Assembly (NCBI GenBank): GCA_023228125.1
Contig: JALOBT010000039.1
Location: 1-23,252 of the forward strand
DNA from: Candidatus Cloacimonadota bacterium
Lineage (GTDB): Bacteria; Cloacimonadota; Cloacimonadia; Cloacimonadales; Cloacimonadaceae
Length of the DNA: 23,252 nt
Direction of reading: 5' to 3'
This document shows, one piece after another, positions 1 through 10,700 of the stretch. A model generated the notes under the pieces. That model did no database searches. It had not been told where the DNA came from and saw nothing but the letters and a program-made list of their open reading frames with translations. The number at the start of each line of letters is the position of its first letter. Positions within the stretch are counted from its first letter, which is position 1. Made by a program: the position numbers and the translations under genes.

Positions 1-445
1 GAAGTCCAAAGTGCCGCTAAGCTTATGGTAAATTGATAGTTATCTTAGGCACTTTGAACTCCAAGACTCACAGCTTTCATGTAAACGACACAGGAACATT
101 CACTGTTTTGCATGATAAACTATCCAAAGGCGCCATGTCAATTCTGAGGAATGGATTGTAGAAAGGGTGCCTCTCCCACTTTTTAGACTAGAGAATCAGC
201 TAAGTTATTGGAGAATAATCGAAACTTGCTGAACAGTCTCGTGGGCTTGAGCAGTTTCTGGGCATATTATTAACTGCTGGTTAATATATATCTTGACAGA
301 AATTCAGCATGTGTCCAAGCTGCATTCAGAAATAATATACAGGGAGTTTATAATGAATATGATCCTGCAAGCCATTGGCAAAAGACGGATTGCAAAAATG
401 CTTAATTTGACATACGGCATTTTCAGCTTATCGGCTTTAGCAGAT

Positions 446-745
446 TTAAGTATCAAAACCGGCCCTGGAGTTTGTATAGATGCAAACGATAATACTGATG
501 TGGCTATTTTCTGAGCCTGCTCTGCCTATCGCCATTGCGGAGGCTAAAGGATGTTTCGGGCATATTTGCCAGCAGCCCGCAAACGCATACGGATCAATCA
601 CGCTCACTTTCTTCAGCAAATTAAAAACATACATATCAATCCCTTCACGAAGTATAAACTGGCTGCATAATGCCCGCACTCTGAGTAATAATCGTCGCAC
701 ATTATCACCTGCATCGCGGGAAAAATGTTTCCGGAACTGCTTCAT
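446..745 (-). CDS. Possible small basic protein (unrecognised, doubtful)
   Basis: This minus-strand frame has about 99 residues, counted from the ATG at 745-743. A GGAG sits about 6 bases upstream of that ATG, which favours it over a TTG four codons earlier. The N-terminal half is rich in Arg and Lys (starting MKQFRKHF) and could form amphipathic helices. The C-terminal half has several Cys residues and no motif I recognise. The 30-bp palindrome at 773-802 lies just upstream and could be its promoter or operator region. No signal peptide or clear membrane segment is visible. It may be a small real gene, a decayed gene remnant, or a chance frame with a fortuitous ribosome site. Confidence 0.22.
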   Translation of the reverse strand: MKQFRKHFSRDAGDNVRRLLLRVRALCSQFILREGIDMYVFNLLKKVSVIDPYAFAGCWQICPKHPLASAMAIGRAGSENSHISIIVCIYTNSRAGFDT

Positions 746-772
746 TTTAGGCTCCAACCGTCAAAATCAAGA

Positions 773-802
773 GGATTTGCGGTCCGTACGGACCGCAAAT
801 CC
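773..802. repeat. Perfect 30-bp palindrome
   Basis: Each 15-base arm (773-787 and 788-802) is the exact reverse complement of the other, centred on CGTACG. There is no loop and no T-run follows, so a standard Rho-independent terminator is unlikely. It sits between the minus-strand small frame (start at 745) and the plus-strand giant gene (start at 965), where a divergent operator could lie. An alternative is a repeat-element remnant. Confidence 0.6.
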
Positions 803-964
803 ATCAATCACATCGCTCTTTGATCCAGAATCTACTATCAAACAAAACATCAAAATCAAATGTGCTAATATCTTATGCGCACCAGATGGTGTGCTTAGGA
901 GCACCCATGATAAAGATAATAACCAATCAAAAGAGATTCGTCTATATAAAGGAGTATTCTAAAG

Positions 965-1174
965 ATGAAGAAATTTATACTACTCATTAGCATCCTAGCG
1001 CTGACGCTGGGATTATTTGCTGCGGAAGTGGTGATCGGCACTGGAACAGGCTACAATAGTGACTACGGTTCACCTTGTCCCTACGCTAATTATTATAAGA
1101 ATGAGCGTGACCAGTATCTGGTCACGGTCGATGAACTGAATGATGCCGGCGGTGGAGCCGGGGAAATCAATTAA
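965..1174 (+). CDS. N-terminal fragment of giant secreted modular protein (ends at in-frame TAA)
   Basis: The ATG at 965 has an AAAGGAG (948-954) 10 bases upstream and opens a clear signal peptide: MKK, a hydrophobic core, then a likely cleavage after LFA or FAA near residue 20. The mature start, VVIGTGTGYNSDYG, matches in style the mature N-terminus of the downstream paralogue (ITIGDGTSTN at about 7819). After 69 codons the frame meets TAA at 1172-1174 and then stays open, in the same phase, to 7534. The residues just before the stop (GAGEIN) and just after it (LAFNV) align with GMISALSFNV in the paralogue, so the stop falls inside a conserved domain. This is the 5' end of one broken gene, not a separate small protein. 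A TCA or GCA to TAA type change is the simplest origin. Confidence 0.75.
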   Translation: MKKFILLISILALTLGLFAAEVVIGTGTGYNSDYGSPCPYANYYKNERDQYLVTVDELNDAGGGAGEIN

Positions 1175-1204
1175 CTTGCCTTCAACGTTCAGGCTCTTAA
1201 TGGC

Positions 1205-4200
1205 GTGGCGGCCAGACCCATGACCATCAAATTGGGTCACAGCACGCAAAGTGAGCTTGACTATACCTTTGTAACCGGCCTCACCCAGGTTTGGAGTGCA
1301 AATCCCTACACTCCTGCCACAGGCTGGAACACCCATGTGTTTGACACACCCTTCCTTTGGAATGGGGTAGATAACTTGGTGGTGGAAGTATTTTATGGCG
1401 ATACCACCGCTGGCTATTCCAATAATGCCAGCGTATATTACAGTATGGCAACAAATATGACTACCTATTTTGTCAGTGATAATACCGATGCCAGCACAAA
1501 TCCTACCGGCACTGTTTCAAGCAACAGGGCCAATATGAAATTCGATATGGCGGCCTTTGTTCCTACCATTCCACCCAATCCGGCTCTATTGGTAAGCCCT
1601 GCTAATGCAGCGATAAACGCAGCACTCAGCACAAGCCTGAATTGGGCCAACGGAGGTGGTGTTCCCACCGGCTTCAAATTGTTTTTTGGCACCGACAATC
1701 CTCCCACAAACATCGTGAATAATGCAGATCTGGGAGATGTATTCACCTACAATCCCGGTCCCTTAACCCGCGGTGAAACCTATTACTGGCAGGTGGTTCC
1801 CTACAATACTATTGGGGACAACACGGACTGCCCGGTGTGGAGTTTCTCTACTATTCCGGAAGGATTTGTCATGATAGGAGATGGCACTGTAACCAATACC
1901 TATCTGCCCTTGAATCCTGCCGTAAATTACAACTACTCGCAGACCCTGTATCTGCAAAGTGAGATCGATATCTCCGGACAGCGGATCGAGAAGCTGTATT
2001 ACAATTGGAACGGTACTTCGATAGGAACCAACTGTAAGGACTGGACTATTTACATGGGGCACACCAATAAAACTGTCTTCGCCAGCACTACGGATTGGAT
2101 TCCGGTGGGAAATTTATCCCCAGTATTTAGTGGCGAGCTCACGCTCCCTGCCAGCGCAGGATGGGTTGAAATAGTCCTCACGGCACCTTTTGTGTATAAC
2201 AACTCGGACAACCTTGTGATCGCAGTGAATGAGACAACTACCGGCACTGCATCTGGGAGGTTCTTGGGCACCAGCATGTCTGGCATCAATAGAGGCTTGC
2301 GCGTACAGCGTACGAGCACTGTGCCTTGCGATCCCACTGCTCCCGGTAATGGTACACGTGTGTACGGAATCGGCAACATCAGAATGCAATTTGGTGAAAT
2401 ACCTTCCGTCCCTGCTATTTACGTGACTCCAGATGCCTGGGACTTTGATACCCAAATCATCAATACGGTAAGCTCCAAGGAATTCACCATCAGCAATACC
2501 GGTGGTGCCCCTCTGCTAATAAGCAGCTTAAATGTTAGCGGCACTGGATTTGCCCTGGCAGAAGCCTTTGCTGCAGTTACTGTACCTGCAAACGAAGGCA
2601 TTAGCTTCACGGTGAACTATGCTCCAGTGGTTGCAGGAAATCATACTGGCATGATCTCGATCAGCAGTAATGCCGACCCCGTGGAAATCTCTCTCAGCGG
2701 CAATTGCGTAGATCCCACCATCAGCAGCTTCCCACACACCCAGGATTTTGATGATGCTACGGTTCCTGATTTGCCCTTGGGCTGGAGCAGCCTCAACGTA
2801 GATGATGATACCGCCTTCTGGGCTTCCTATGCCACAAACCCCAATTCTGCGCCAAACTGCGCCAGCATCGGATACAATTATAGTCTGGCTTTGAATGATT
2901 GGCTCGTAAGCCCTGCCATCGAGCTGGAGGCTGGCACAGTCTATGCCCTGGAATTCAAGTATCGCGGTGGTGGCACTTCTTACGCAGAAAAACTGGAAGT
3001 AATGCTCGGCACTGGCACCCAGCCGGCCGATTTTAGCAGCCAGGTATTCGTGGATGATGCCATTGATTTCATTAGCTATACCGATGCCCTGGCCAGCTTC
3101 ACCGTGCCCAGCACCGGTACTTACTATCTGGGCTGGCATGCCTATAGCCCTGCCAATCTACTTCGGATCTATGTGGATGATATCACCATTAGAATCCCGG
3201 ACCCCATGCCACCTGAACCTGCTACAGCAGTCTTCCCCCTGAATGATAGCAGCTCGCTGGTGAACCCAGTGCTACAGTGGGCTCCCAGCACTACTGGTGA
3301 AACAGCCATGAGCTACGAAGTATATATGAATGAAACCGGCTTTTTCACCGGAGAAGAACCTGTATATGAAGGTACTGCCTTGCAGTATCAGACTACCGGT
3401 TTGATCAAAGGCCGCAGCTATTACTGGAAAGTACTGCCCATCAACGCCTTTGGCTCAGACGCCGCTTGCCCCACCTGGACTTTCAATACTCCTGGTGAAG
3501 AGCAACTGGCCGAAGGCTTTGAAGCCACAAGCTTCCCGCCTCTGGGCTGGGCCAATACCGGAACTTGGAACCGCAACACGACAGTTCCCCTCTTCGAGGG
3601 TGCGGCCCATGCTTCCAGATACACAAGCACCACTACCGAGTACGTGCTCTCAACCCCGATGCTAAGCATCGGTGAAGGTAGCAGCACGATAGAGTTTTAT
3701 ACCCGTGCTTCTACCACTGCGCAATTATTGCAGGTGGTTTATTCCGAAGATCGCACAAACTGGAATCCGATCGGCGATGAGATCAGCTATGCTGCCATTA
3801 ACATCTGGTACCCGATTAGCATTGATCTGAGCGACATCAGCGGTGCAAGCTACTATCTCGGCATCCAGACAGCCATTCAAACAGCCTCTGGAACCATATA
3901 CGTAGATCATGTGATTGGGCCGAACATCGCCCCTGTAACTCCTGGTGTTCCCACCCTAACTGCACCCGCGAATGCAGCCACAAACCAGAGCGGCTTTCCC
4001 AAGCTCACCTGGGCTGCAGAACCTACAGGTGGCATCCCCACCGGATACAATATTTATCTGGATCAAAACGCAGATCCCATTAGCCTTATCGGTGCCAGCA
4101 GCACTACCAGCTATGAAGTGAACACTCCCCTGGTTTGGGGCGGCACTTACTACTGGAAAGTGGTGGCTACTAATGACGCCGGTCCAGGTTTGGCCAGTGC

Positions 4201-7200
4201 TGTGCGCAGTTTCACCGTAATGGATGATCCCACCATCTACGCTCTTCCTTATACGGTAGATTTTGGCATTAGCAGTTCGCAGGCCTTCCCACCTCTGAAA
4301 TGGACTCAGCTCAATGGCTTCTATCCCACCCCCACCGGCACAACCGCTCAGTGGTTCAGGGATGAATGGCTAAATGGACCTACTGGAAACAACGCTGCCA
4401 AGATCAACATCTGGGGCAGTACCCGTAATGGCTGGCTGGTGACTCCGCCCATCGCTATTCCTGCAGATGGTCATGAACTGAGATTTGACCTTGGCCTCAC
4501 CAAATGCAATAATAATATAGCCATTGATGACCCTACGGCGCAGGAAGATGACAGATTCATCGTGCTCGTAAGCGACACGCCCAATATGAGTAATGCCACG
4601 ATCCTGCAAGAGTGGAACAACAGCGGATCGGAGCATGTATTCAACGCTATTCCCCATACCGGAACCGGCGTTATCATCGATCTCACTGGCCATTCTGGAG
4701 AAAAGTACATCGCCTTCTACGGAGAATCTACAGTTACCGGCAATGGCGATAACGATCTCTTTGTAGATAATGTAATGGTTCGCTTAACTCCGGTTGGGCG
4801 TCCCGATCCTGTCACTCTCGTCAGCCCTGCTGATGAGGCGACCCTGCTTCCTGTGGAAGGCTTTAGCCTTTCCTGGGCTCCTGTCCTTACGGGTGGAAAT
4901 CCCAGCTCATATAAGGTCTATCTGGATACCAATGAAAATCCCGAGACCCTCATTGCCACCGAGCTCGCTCCTGCGCATGAGGTAGTAGGTCCCTTGGCTC
5001 TGGGCAGCACTTATTATTGGAAGGTAATTGCCAGTAATATTGACGGTGATGCTGCTGCCAGCGCGATCTTCAGTTTCCAGACCATGCCGGAAGGCCTGGT
5101 GGTGCTCGGAGATGGCATGGCAAATAATAGTTTGCCTGTAAACGCTTATTATGGTTACACCTACTCTCAGAGTATCTATCCCCAGGCTTCCCTGAATATG
5201 GCTGATAAACGTATTGAAAAGATCTCTTATTACTGGAATGGCGCTGGCGTAGGCACCAATACCAGTGATTGGATAGTGTATATGGGACATAGCTCCGCTT
5301 CCGAGTTTGTCAACACTTCTGCCTGGATTCCCTTGGCAGAACTCACTGAAGTCTATACCGGTAATGTGAGCATTCCAGCCACTGCAGGTTGGATCGAGAT
5401 AACCCTGCAAACCCCATTCATCTATAACAATAGTGATAATCTCGTAATTGCCGTAGATGAGAATACTTCCGGCTACGATGGTTCAGGCCGTTATTTCTAT
5501 ACTACAAGCGCTCCTGCTTCTGTAAGCCTCAGGATTCAAGATGACTACACTAATCCTGATCCGACCTCTCCTCCCGATGGAACCCGCGTATCAGCCTATC
5601 CCAATATCATGTTGCAATTCTTGGATATCCCCATGGGGGCTCCGGATCCTGTAACCCTCATCAGCCCTGCCGATGAAGCTACAGATCTTCCTCTGGACGG
5701 TTTCCAACTTACTTGGACTCCTGCCCTGACGGGGGGATATGCTGAATATTACATGGTCTATATGTCCCAAAATGCTGATGATCCTACAGACAGTCATTTT
5801 TGGGATCTTATCGCCGATACCAGCTTTGATCCCACCCGGGCTGAGACAAACCCGCTTACGTATAGTTATGGTGAAACCTGGTATTGGACAGTGATGGCCT
5901 GCAATGGCGAAGGCGAAATCTTAGCGGAAACTGCCTTCAGCTTCACCATCATGGACGATCCCCGCATCACCCAATTGCCTTACAGCGAAAACTTCGATGC
6001 TGTAATAGCACCGGATCTGCCTACAGACTGGACTGGATATGTGAGCGCAAGCAATAACTATGCAAGCATTACAAGTTATGAAAGCTCCACCTATGCAGTA
6101 AGCCAGCCCAATTCTATCCAATTAACCAATAATAATGACTCAAATGCAGACCTGCGCTTGATCACACCGGAAATCACGGTGCCCCTGAACACCATCAAGC
6201 TCAGCTTCTCCGCCCGTGGCGGTGCAGGCTATACCTTGCTCGTAGGTACTGTGGATGCTGTGGACGGAAGCGGCACCTTCACTCAGTTGGCTTCCTTTAA
6301 TCTCACCAGCACTCACATAGTCTATAGTGTGCCCTTTGGCAACTACAGCGGCAGCGACACTTACATCTGCTTCAAGCATGGCTTGGGTGGGACCTACCGT
6401 AGCATCTATATTGATAACGTACAGATGGATGCGCTGGTACCAAAGGACCTGGCTATGGTATCCCTTACCGGGCCTGATTATGCCTTCGAAAATACCGCTG
6501 TAACACACACCGTAACCGTGAAAAACAACGGCACTATGGCGCAGGATAGCTACACCGTTTATTTGAAGAGTGTAGATAACCGTGACGTTCTGGCCAGTGC
6601 AATCATCTCGCAAGAGCTGCTTCCTGATGCCACCAAAGCCGTACAGCTTACCTGGACTCCTGCTGCACCTGCTGCGCTTCAGATCTATGCTGAGGTCGTG
6701 TTGGCTGACGATGAAGTTCCTGTGAACAACGTATCTGAGAACATGAGCTTCAATATCTATGAAGAGGGAATCCTCTTTGAAGGTTTCGAAGCTGGAGCTA
6801 TTCCTGCAAATTGGACTGTGATCAATGCCGATGGCGGGACTCAGGTGTGGAACGCTCAAACCAATAATTATCACACGGGTAGTTATTCTGCCCGCGTAAG
6901 ATACGAAAGCGAAACATTGAATAACGATGACTGGTTGATCACTCCTCCGCTGCAAGTTACTTCCGCCACCACGGATAACATCAGTTTCTGGATGAGAAGC
7001 TACGATGCCACTAATGCAGATCCCTGGCAGGTCTTGATCTCCACTACTGATACCAATCCTGCCTCCTTCGCCATGATCGATGACGGAACCGGGCAAATGG
7101 ACGCCTACGTCCAAAAGAGCTACAATCTGGATAGCTATGGCGATGCTGTAATCTATCTGGCTGTACGCTATATGGGTGCCTACAATTGGTACTTGTATGT

Positions 7201-7534
7201 GGATGACTTCGTAGGCCCTCCCATCTACAGTCCTGCAAGCCTGGATCAACCGGTGGTCACGATTACCAGCAGTGGCACCAACGTGGACTTGACTTGGGAC
7301 TTAATCCCCAATGCAAACACATACCAGATCCATGCTGCGGATGCCCCTGAAGGTCCATATACCCTGCTTGCTACGCAAACTGGAAATACCTACAGCAGTC
7401 CTGCTACCAGCAAGAAGTTCTTCAAGGTCGTCGCCAGTACTGAAAGCAGCAGAACCATAGTTCCACAAGCTCTTTCCTTGGAACAACAACTGCGACAAGA
7501 TGAAGCCGATCGGGCTTCACGAGGCAAAAACTAA
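1205..7534 (+). CDS. Giant secreted modular protein (choice-of-anchor J, FN3, ASH, CARDB); main part after in-frame stop
   Basis: This is the continuation of the gene that begins at 965. The GTG at 1205 has no ribosome site, and coding homology extends back to 1175, so it is probably not a natural start. Modules in order, by approximate base: remainder of the N-terminal [VI]GxG module (to 1555); FN3-like (1570-1855); IGDG module (1858-2400); ASH/choice-of-anchor-D-like (2410-2720); choice-of-anchor-J-like (2725-3200); FN3 (3205-3500); J (3505-3930); FN3 (3935-4215); J (4220-4795); FN3 (4800-5085); second IGDG module (5090-5630); FN3 (5635-5960); J (5965-6435); CARDB-like (6436-6760); J (6765-7225); a final FN3-like module (7235-7440). 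J modules are marked by a 'FPPLGW'-type start and a terminal Y(V/I)D(D/N) strand; FN3 modules end in YYWKV. The tail (DEADRASRGKN) is charged and carries no C-terminal sorting module, unlike the paralogue. A surface or secreted adhesion/scaffold role is inferred; no catalytic motif is visible. Confidence 0.8.
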   Translation: MAARPMTIKLGHSTQSELDYTFVTGLTQVWSANPYTPATGWNTHVFDTPFLWNGVDNLVVEVFYGDTTAGYSNNASVYYSMATNMTTYFVSDNTDASTNPTGTVSSNRANMKFDMAAFVPTIPPNPALLVSPANAAINAALSTSLNWANGGGVPTGFKLFFGTDNPPTNIVNNADLGDVFTYNPGPLTRGETYYWQVVPYNTIGDNTDCPVWSFSTIPEGFVMIGDGTVTNTYLPLNPAVNYNYSQTLYLQSEIDISGQRIEKLYYNWNGTSIGTNCKDWTIYMGHTNKTVFASTTDWIPVGNLSPVFSGELTLPASAGWVEIVLTAPFVYNNSDNLVIAVNETTTGTASGRFLGTSMSGINRGLRVQRTSTVPCDPTAPGNGTRVYGIGNIRMQFGEIPSVPAIYVTPDAWDFDTQIINTVSSKEFTISNTGGAPLLISSLNVSGTGFALAEAFAAVTVPANEGISFTVNYAPVVAGNHTGMISISSNADPVEISLSGNCVDPTISSFPHTQDFDDATVPDLPLGWSSLNVDDDTAFWASYATNPNSAPNCASIGYNYSLALNDWLVSPAIELEAGTVYALEFKYRGGGTSYAEKLEVMLGTGTQPADFSSQVFVDDAIDFISYTDALASFTVPSTGTYYLGWHAYSPANLLRIYVDDITIRIPDPMPPEPATAVFPLNDSSSLVNPVLQWAPSTTGETAMSYEVYMNETGFFTGEEPVYEGTALQYQTTGLIKGRSYYWKVLPINAFGSDAACPTWTFNTPGEEQLAEGFEATSFPPLGWANTGTWNRNTTVPLFEGAAHASRYTSTTTEYVLSTPMLSIGEGSSTIEFYTRASTTAQLLQVVYSEDRTNWNPIGDEISYAAINIWYPISIDLSDISGASYYLGIQTAIQTASGTIYVDHVIGPNIAPVTPGVPTLTAPANAATNQSGFPKLTWAAEPTGGIPTGYNIYLDQNADPISLIGASSTTSYEVNTPLVWGGTYYWKVVATNDAGPGLASAVRSFTVMDDPTIYALPYTVDFGISSSQAFPPLKWTQLNGFYPTPTGTTAQWFRDEWLNGPTGNNAAKINIWGSTRNGWLVTPPIAIPADGHELRFDLGLTKCNNNIAIDDPTAQEDDRFIVLVSDTPNMSNATILQEWNNSGSEHVFNAIPHTGTGVIIDLTGHSGEKYIAFYGESTVTGNGDNDLFVDNVMVRLTPVGRPDPVTLVSPADEATLLPVEGFSLSWAPVLTGGNPSSYKVYLDTNENPETLIATELAPAHEVVGPLALGSTYYWKVIASNIDGDAAASAIFSFQTMPEGLVVLGDGMANNSLPVNAYYGYTYSQSIYPQASLNMADKRIEKISYYWNGAGVGTNTSDWIVYMGHSSASEFVNTSAWIPLAELTEVYTGNVSIPATAGWIEITLQTPFIYNNSDNLVIAVDENTSGYDGSGRYFYTTSAPASVSLRIQDDYTNPDPTSPPDGTRVSAYPNIMLQFLDIPMGAPDPVTLISPADEATDLPLDGFQLTWTPALTGGYAEYYMVYMSQNADDPTDSHFWDLIADTSFDPTRAETNPLTYSYGETWYWTVMACNGEGEILAETAFSFTIMDDPRITQLPYSENFDAVIAPDLPTDWTGYVSASNNYASITSYESSTYAVSQPNSIQLTNNNDSNADLRLITPEITVPLNTIKLSFSARGGAGYTLLVGTVDAVDGSGTFTQLASFNLTSTHIVYSVPFGNYSGSDTYICFKHGLGGTYRSIYIDNVQMDALVPKDLAMVSLTGPDYAFENTAVTHTVTVKNNGTMAQDSYTVYLKSVDNRDVLASAIISQELLPDATKAVQLTWTPAAPAALQIYAEVVLADDEVPVNNVSENMSFNIYEEGILFEGFEAGAIPANWTVINADGGTQVWNAQTNNYHTGSYSARVRYESETLNNDDWLITPPLQVTSATTDNISFWMRSYDATNADPWQVLISTTDTNPASFAMIDDGTGQMDAYVQKSYNLDSYGDAVIYLAVRYMGAYNWYLYVDDFVGPPIYSPASLDQPVVTITSSGTNVDLTWDLIPNANTYQIHAADAPEGPYTLLATQTGNTYSSPATSKKFFKVVASTESSRTIVPQALSLEQQLRQDEADRASRGKN

Positions 7535-7543
7535 TAATCAACT

Positions 7544-7605
7544 CTGCGGATTTTCCGCAGGCAAGACCCACCCCCGGTTTCGGCCGGGGGTAGGGATTGT
7601 ATAAT
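7544..7605 (+). terminator. Hairpin pair / probable terminator after first giant gene
   Basis: Two hairpins follow the stop codon. The first has a 7-bp stem (CTGCGGA 7544-7550 with TCCGCAG 7554-7560). The second is a very GC-rich stem (CCCCCGG 7571-7577 with CCGGGGG 7584-7590), followed by a T/A-rich stretch rather than a pure T-run. The second is a plausible intrinsic terminator, separating this gene from the paralogue at 7741. Confidence 0.65.
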
Positions 7606-7740
7606 TTGGTTTTACATAAAACATGATTACGTTCAAGACTGGCATCAAGCCTGAGCTCATAACTGGCACCTTGTATCCCGTGAATTCAGATTCCGTGCAC
7701 GAGGCTGAGCAATAAAATTTAATAATATAGAGGACTCACG

Positions 7741-10700
7741 ATGATGAAAAAACCCTTACTGTTCACGATGCTCTTAATCCTGGTATTAGGAGTATTCTCA
7801 AACCTCAATGCGCAAGTGGATATCACGATAGGTGATGGCACCAGCACCAATACAAGTACTGGTGCTCCTGCCCCTTATGGCACTTGGTACAAAGCTTTCC
7901 GTCAGCAATATCTTTATAGAGCAGACGATTTTATTGCCGCTGGTGCTGCTCCCGGAATGATCTCTGCACTTTCCTTCAATGTGCTGGATCTGGACACCTG
8001 CACGCCCATGACGAATTACACCATTCGCCTGAAGCTTACGAATCAGGATGCTCTGAGCACCACTTTCGAGCTTGGCGAATATACTACGGTGTGGCAGAGC
8101 GATGAATTTATGCCCACTCTGGGATGGAATCTGCATAGCTTGATGGAGCCTTTCCTCTGGGATGGCAGTACAAACCTGCTCGTAGATCTCAGCACCGATA
8201 TAGTGACAGGAAACTATGCCCATAATGCTTTGTCGCCTTATACTGCCATGGGCTATAATAGCTCCTTGCGTTTTCAGAGTGATACTGCCAATGGCAGCAC
8301 TGGAACCACCGGTGCGGTCTCTATGAATCGCTCCAATATCCGCTTTCTGATGAGCCCTCCCAGCGTGGACCCTTTATTTGTGGTAAACCCTGCCGTCAAA
8401 GATTTTGGTGACGTGGTTCTGGGCTCCACTGCCAGTCAAACCTTCAGAGTGATGAATGTTGGAGGCGGCACGCTTACGGTAAATAGCATCAGCATTAGCG
8501 GAGATCCCCAGTTCAGCCTTACTGATTTTCCCACTCTGCCGGTGCAGCTTAGCTTCGGAATCCCCCTGGATATTGATGTTTTGTATGCCCCTACTACAGC
8601 AGGTGATCATACTGCTACGATAACTATTACAGACGATCTTCGTAGCTCTCATGCGGTAGCACTTAGCGGCCATGGTGTGGATGCTACCATCTATGAACTC
8701 AGCCACGCTGAGGGCTTTGATGAAGTGGCCATCCCAGCCCTTCCTCTGGGCTGGAGCAGCATTTGTCACACTAGCGCTACCAGCGGTTTCGCAAAAACCG
8801 TAACAGGCTATCCGCAGAGTGCACCAAACTGCGTAGCTATCTACAACCCCATCGATGGCAATAGCATCACCATGCTGATTGCCCCTCCTTTGGGAGATGA
8901 TATCCCGGCAAACAACGTGCGTGTGAAGTTTTGGGGTAAGGGCTCTGGCTACTCCTTGAAGGTAGGCGTGATGACAAATCCCAGCGATCCTGCCACCTTC
9001 ACCGAAATGCAGACTTTTAGCTTTACCGATAGCTGGGCTCAGTATCAGCTTTCCCTGGGCAGCTACACCGGTGCTGGCAAATTCATCGCTTTCAAGCATT
9101 CAGAAAACACGGTCAATCAAACCATCTTCGTGGATACAGTAGAATTTGAAATGATGGGTGCGAGCGACCTTGCGGCTGTGTCCTTGAGCGGGAATAATAC
9201 TCCCAGTGTAGGGGCTGCCACACAATACACTGTGAGCGTATTTAACAACGGCACTGCAGACCAAAATGACTACACTGTAAAGCTATACGATGGTAATGAC
9301 GTAGAGCTTGCCTTTGTGGCAGGCCCCGCCATAATGGCCGGAACCATGATAGACCTGCCGCTCACCTGGACTCCCAGCACTGAGGGCCCCATGAGCATCT
9401 ATGCCAAAGTGAACCTGGCCGGTGACATCAACCCTGGCAACGATGCCACCAGTCCAATGCCTGTCATCGTACAGCCCGAAGGCATAATGAGCGTTACCAT
9501 CGGCGAGGGAAACCTGCTTCAGAGGGTTCCCTGGGATTTCTTCTACAAACACTCTCTTTTCCAGACTCTATACTATCCCACGGAAATAGGGATGTTTGGC
9601 AATATCAGCTCCGTCAGTTTTTACAACAACTTTATCACTGATATCTTTGATACACCTGTAAAGCTATGGCTGGGCACTACCACGCTGGAAGACCTGGGTG
9701 CAGGATGGATTGATCCTACTACCTTGATTCAGGTTTTCGACGGGACCTTGAGCCTCCCCATGAATGCCAACACCATCACGGTGCCCTTGCAAGTGCCTTT
9801 CAGCTATTCTGGAGGCAACCTGGTGCTGTATGTGTTGCGTCCGATGGACAGAGAGTATTACGATAGCGCAAACAACTTTTTAGCCCAAACCGTGGGCAAC
9901 AACCGCAGCCGCTTGCTGCAAAGCGATACCGTAGTTCACAATCCCATGGCACCATTTGGCGCAGGAACGCTTTCCGGCAATTTCCCCAAAACTACTTTTG
10001 TGATGACTCCTCTGAGCACAGATCCAATGCTGATCGTGAGTCCGGCTGATCGGGACTTTGGTGAAGTGCTTTTGGGACAAAGTGCAGCACATAGCTTCTT
10101 TATCTCCAATGCCGGAGTCAGCACTTTAAGCGTAGATAGCATCAGCATTAGTGGTGATGCTGCCTTTAGCTTATCCGAATTGCCTGCTTTACCAGTATCC
10201 CTGAATACCGGAGAGCTGGCCACCTTCAATGCCAGCTTCAGTCCCACTACCGCAGGTGATTACAGTGCTATAATTAGCATTGTGGACAATGTAAGCCGTC
10301 AAACCCATACTGTAGAACTCAGTGGCGAAGGTTATGATCCTACCATATTTGCTTTGCCCCGGCTGCAAACCTGGGATAATGTCTTGATCCCGGATTTCCC
10401 CTTGGGCTGGTCCACAATTCTGAATAGCAGCTCCACTAACAGCAATTTGCGCACCAGCAGTTCTTCGCCGTTTTCTGCGCCAAATTGTGTGCAAATCTCC
10501 AATGGCAGCGATCCCGCAGCAGAGCTGATCTTGATTTCCCCCTTGATAGATAATGCTGTGGATATCAGTGCCATCAGGATGAAACTCATGGCCAAAGGCG
10601 GGACGAACTTCGTGCTTCAGATTGGCACAATCGTGGATATCAATGATCCGGCCACCTTTGAATTGGCGGAAGAGCTTAGTGTGGTGTCTGGCTGGCACGA

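Larger units (their letters stand above)
1..964. other. Upstream region without a confident gene
   Basis: No recognisable protein family or RNA gene was seen here. An imperfect inverted repeat pairs CAAAGTGCC (7-15) with GGCACTTTG (49-57). A TTGACA at 293-298 lacks a convincing -10 box. An AGGGAG (341-346) precedes an ATG at 353 that opens a 53-codon frame ending at 514. It overlaps the opposite-strand frame described separately and resembles nothing I know. A perfect palindrome lies at 773-802, and a smaller hairpin (about 878-895) lies in the leader of the first large gene. Confidence 0.6.

Noticed and set aside
353..514. Small plus-strand frame with AGGGAG upstream
   Set aside because: It has only 53 codons, no recognised motif, and overlaps an opposite-strand candidate; the ribosome site alone is weak evidence.
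1172..1174. Stop-codon reassignment of TAA
   Set aside because: The main genes (typA at TGA, both giant proteins and the caspase gene at TAA or TAG) use standard stops, so a genome-wide recoding is not supported.
6140..7249. Minus-strand open frame of 369 codons
   Set aside because: It is antisense to the modular domains of the first giant gene, rich in Ile, Val and Gly without motifs, and has no supporting ribosome site or neighbour.
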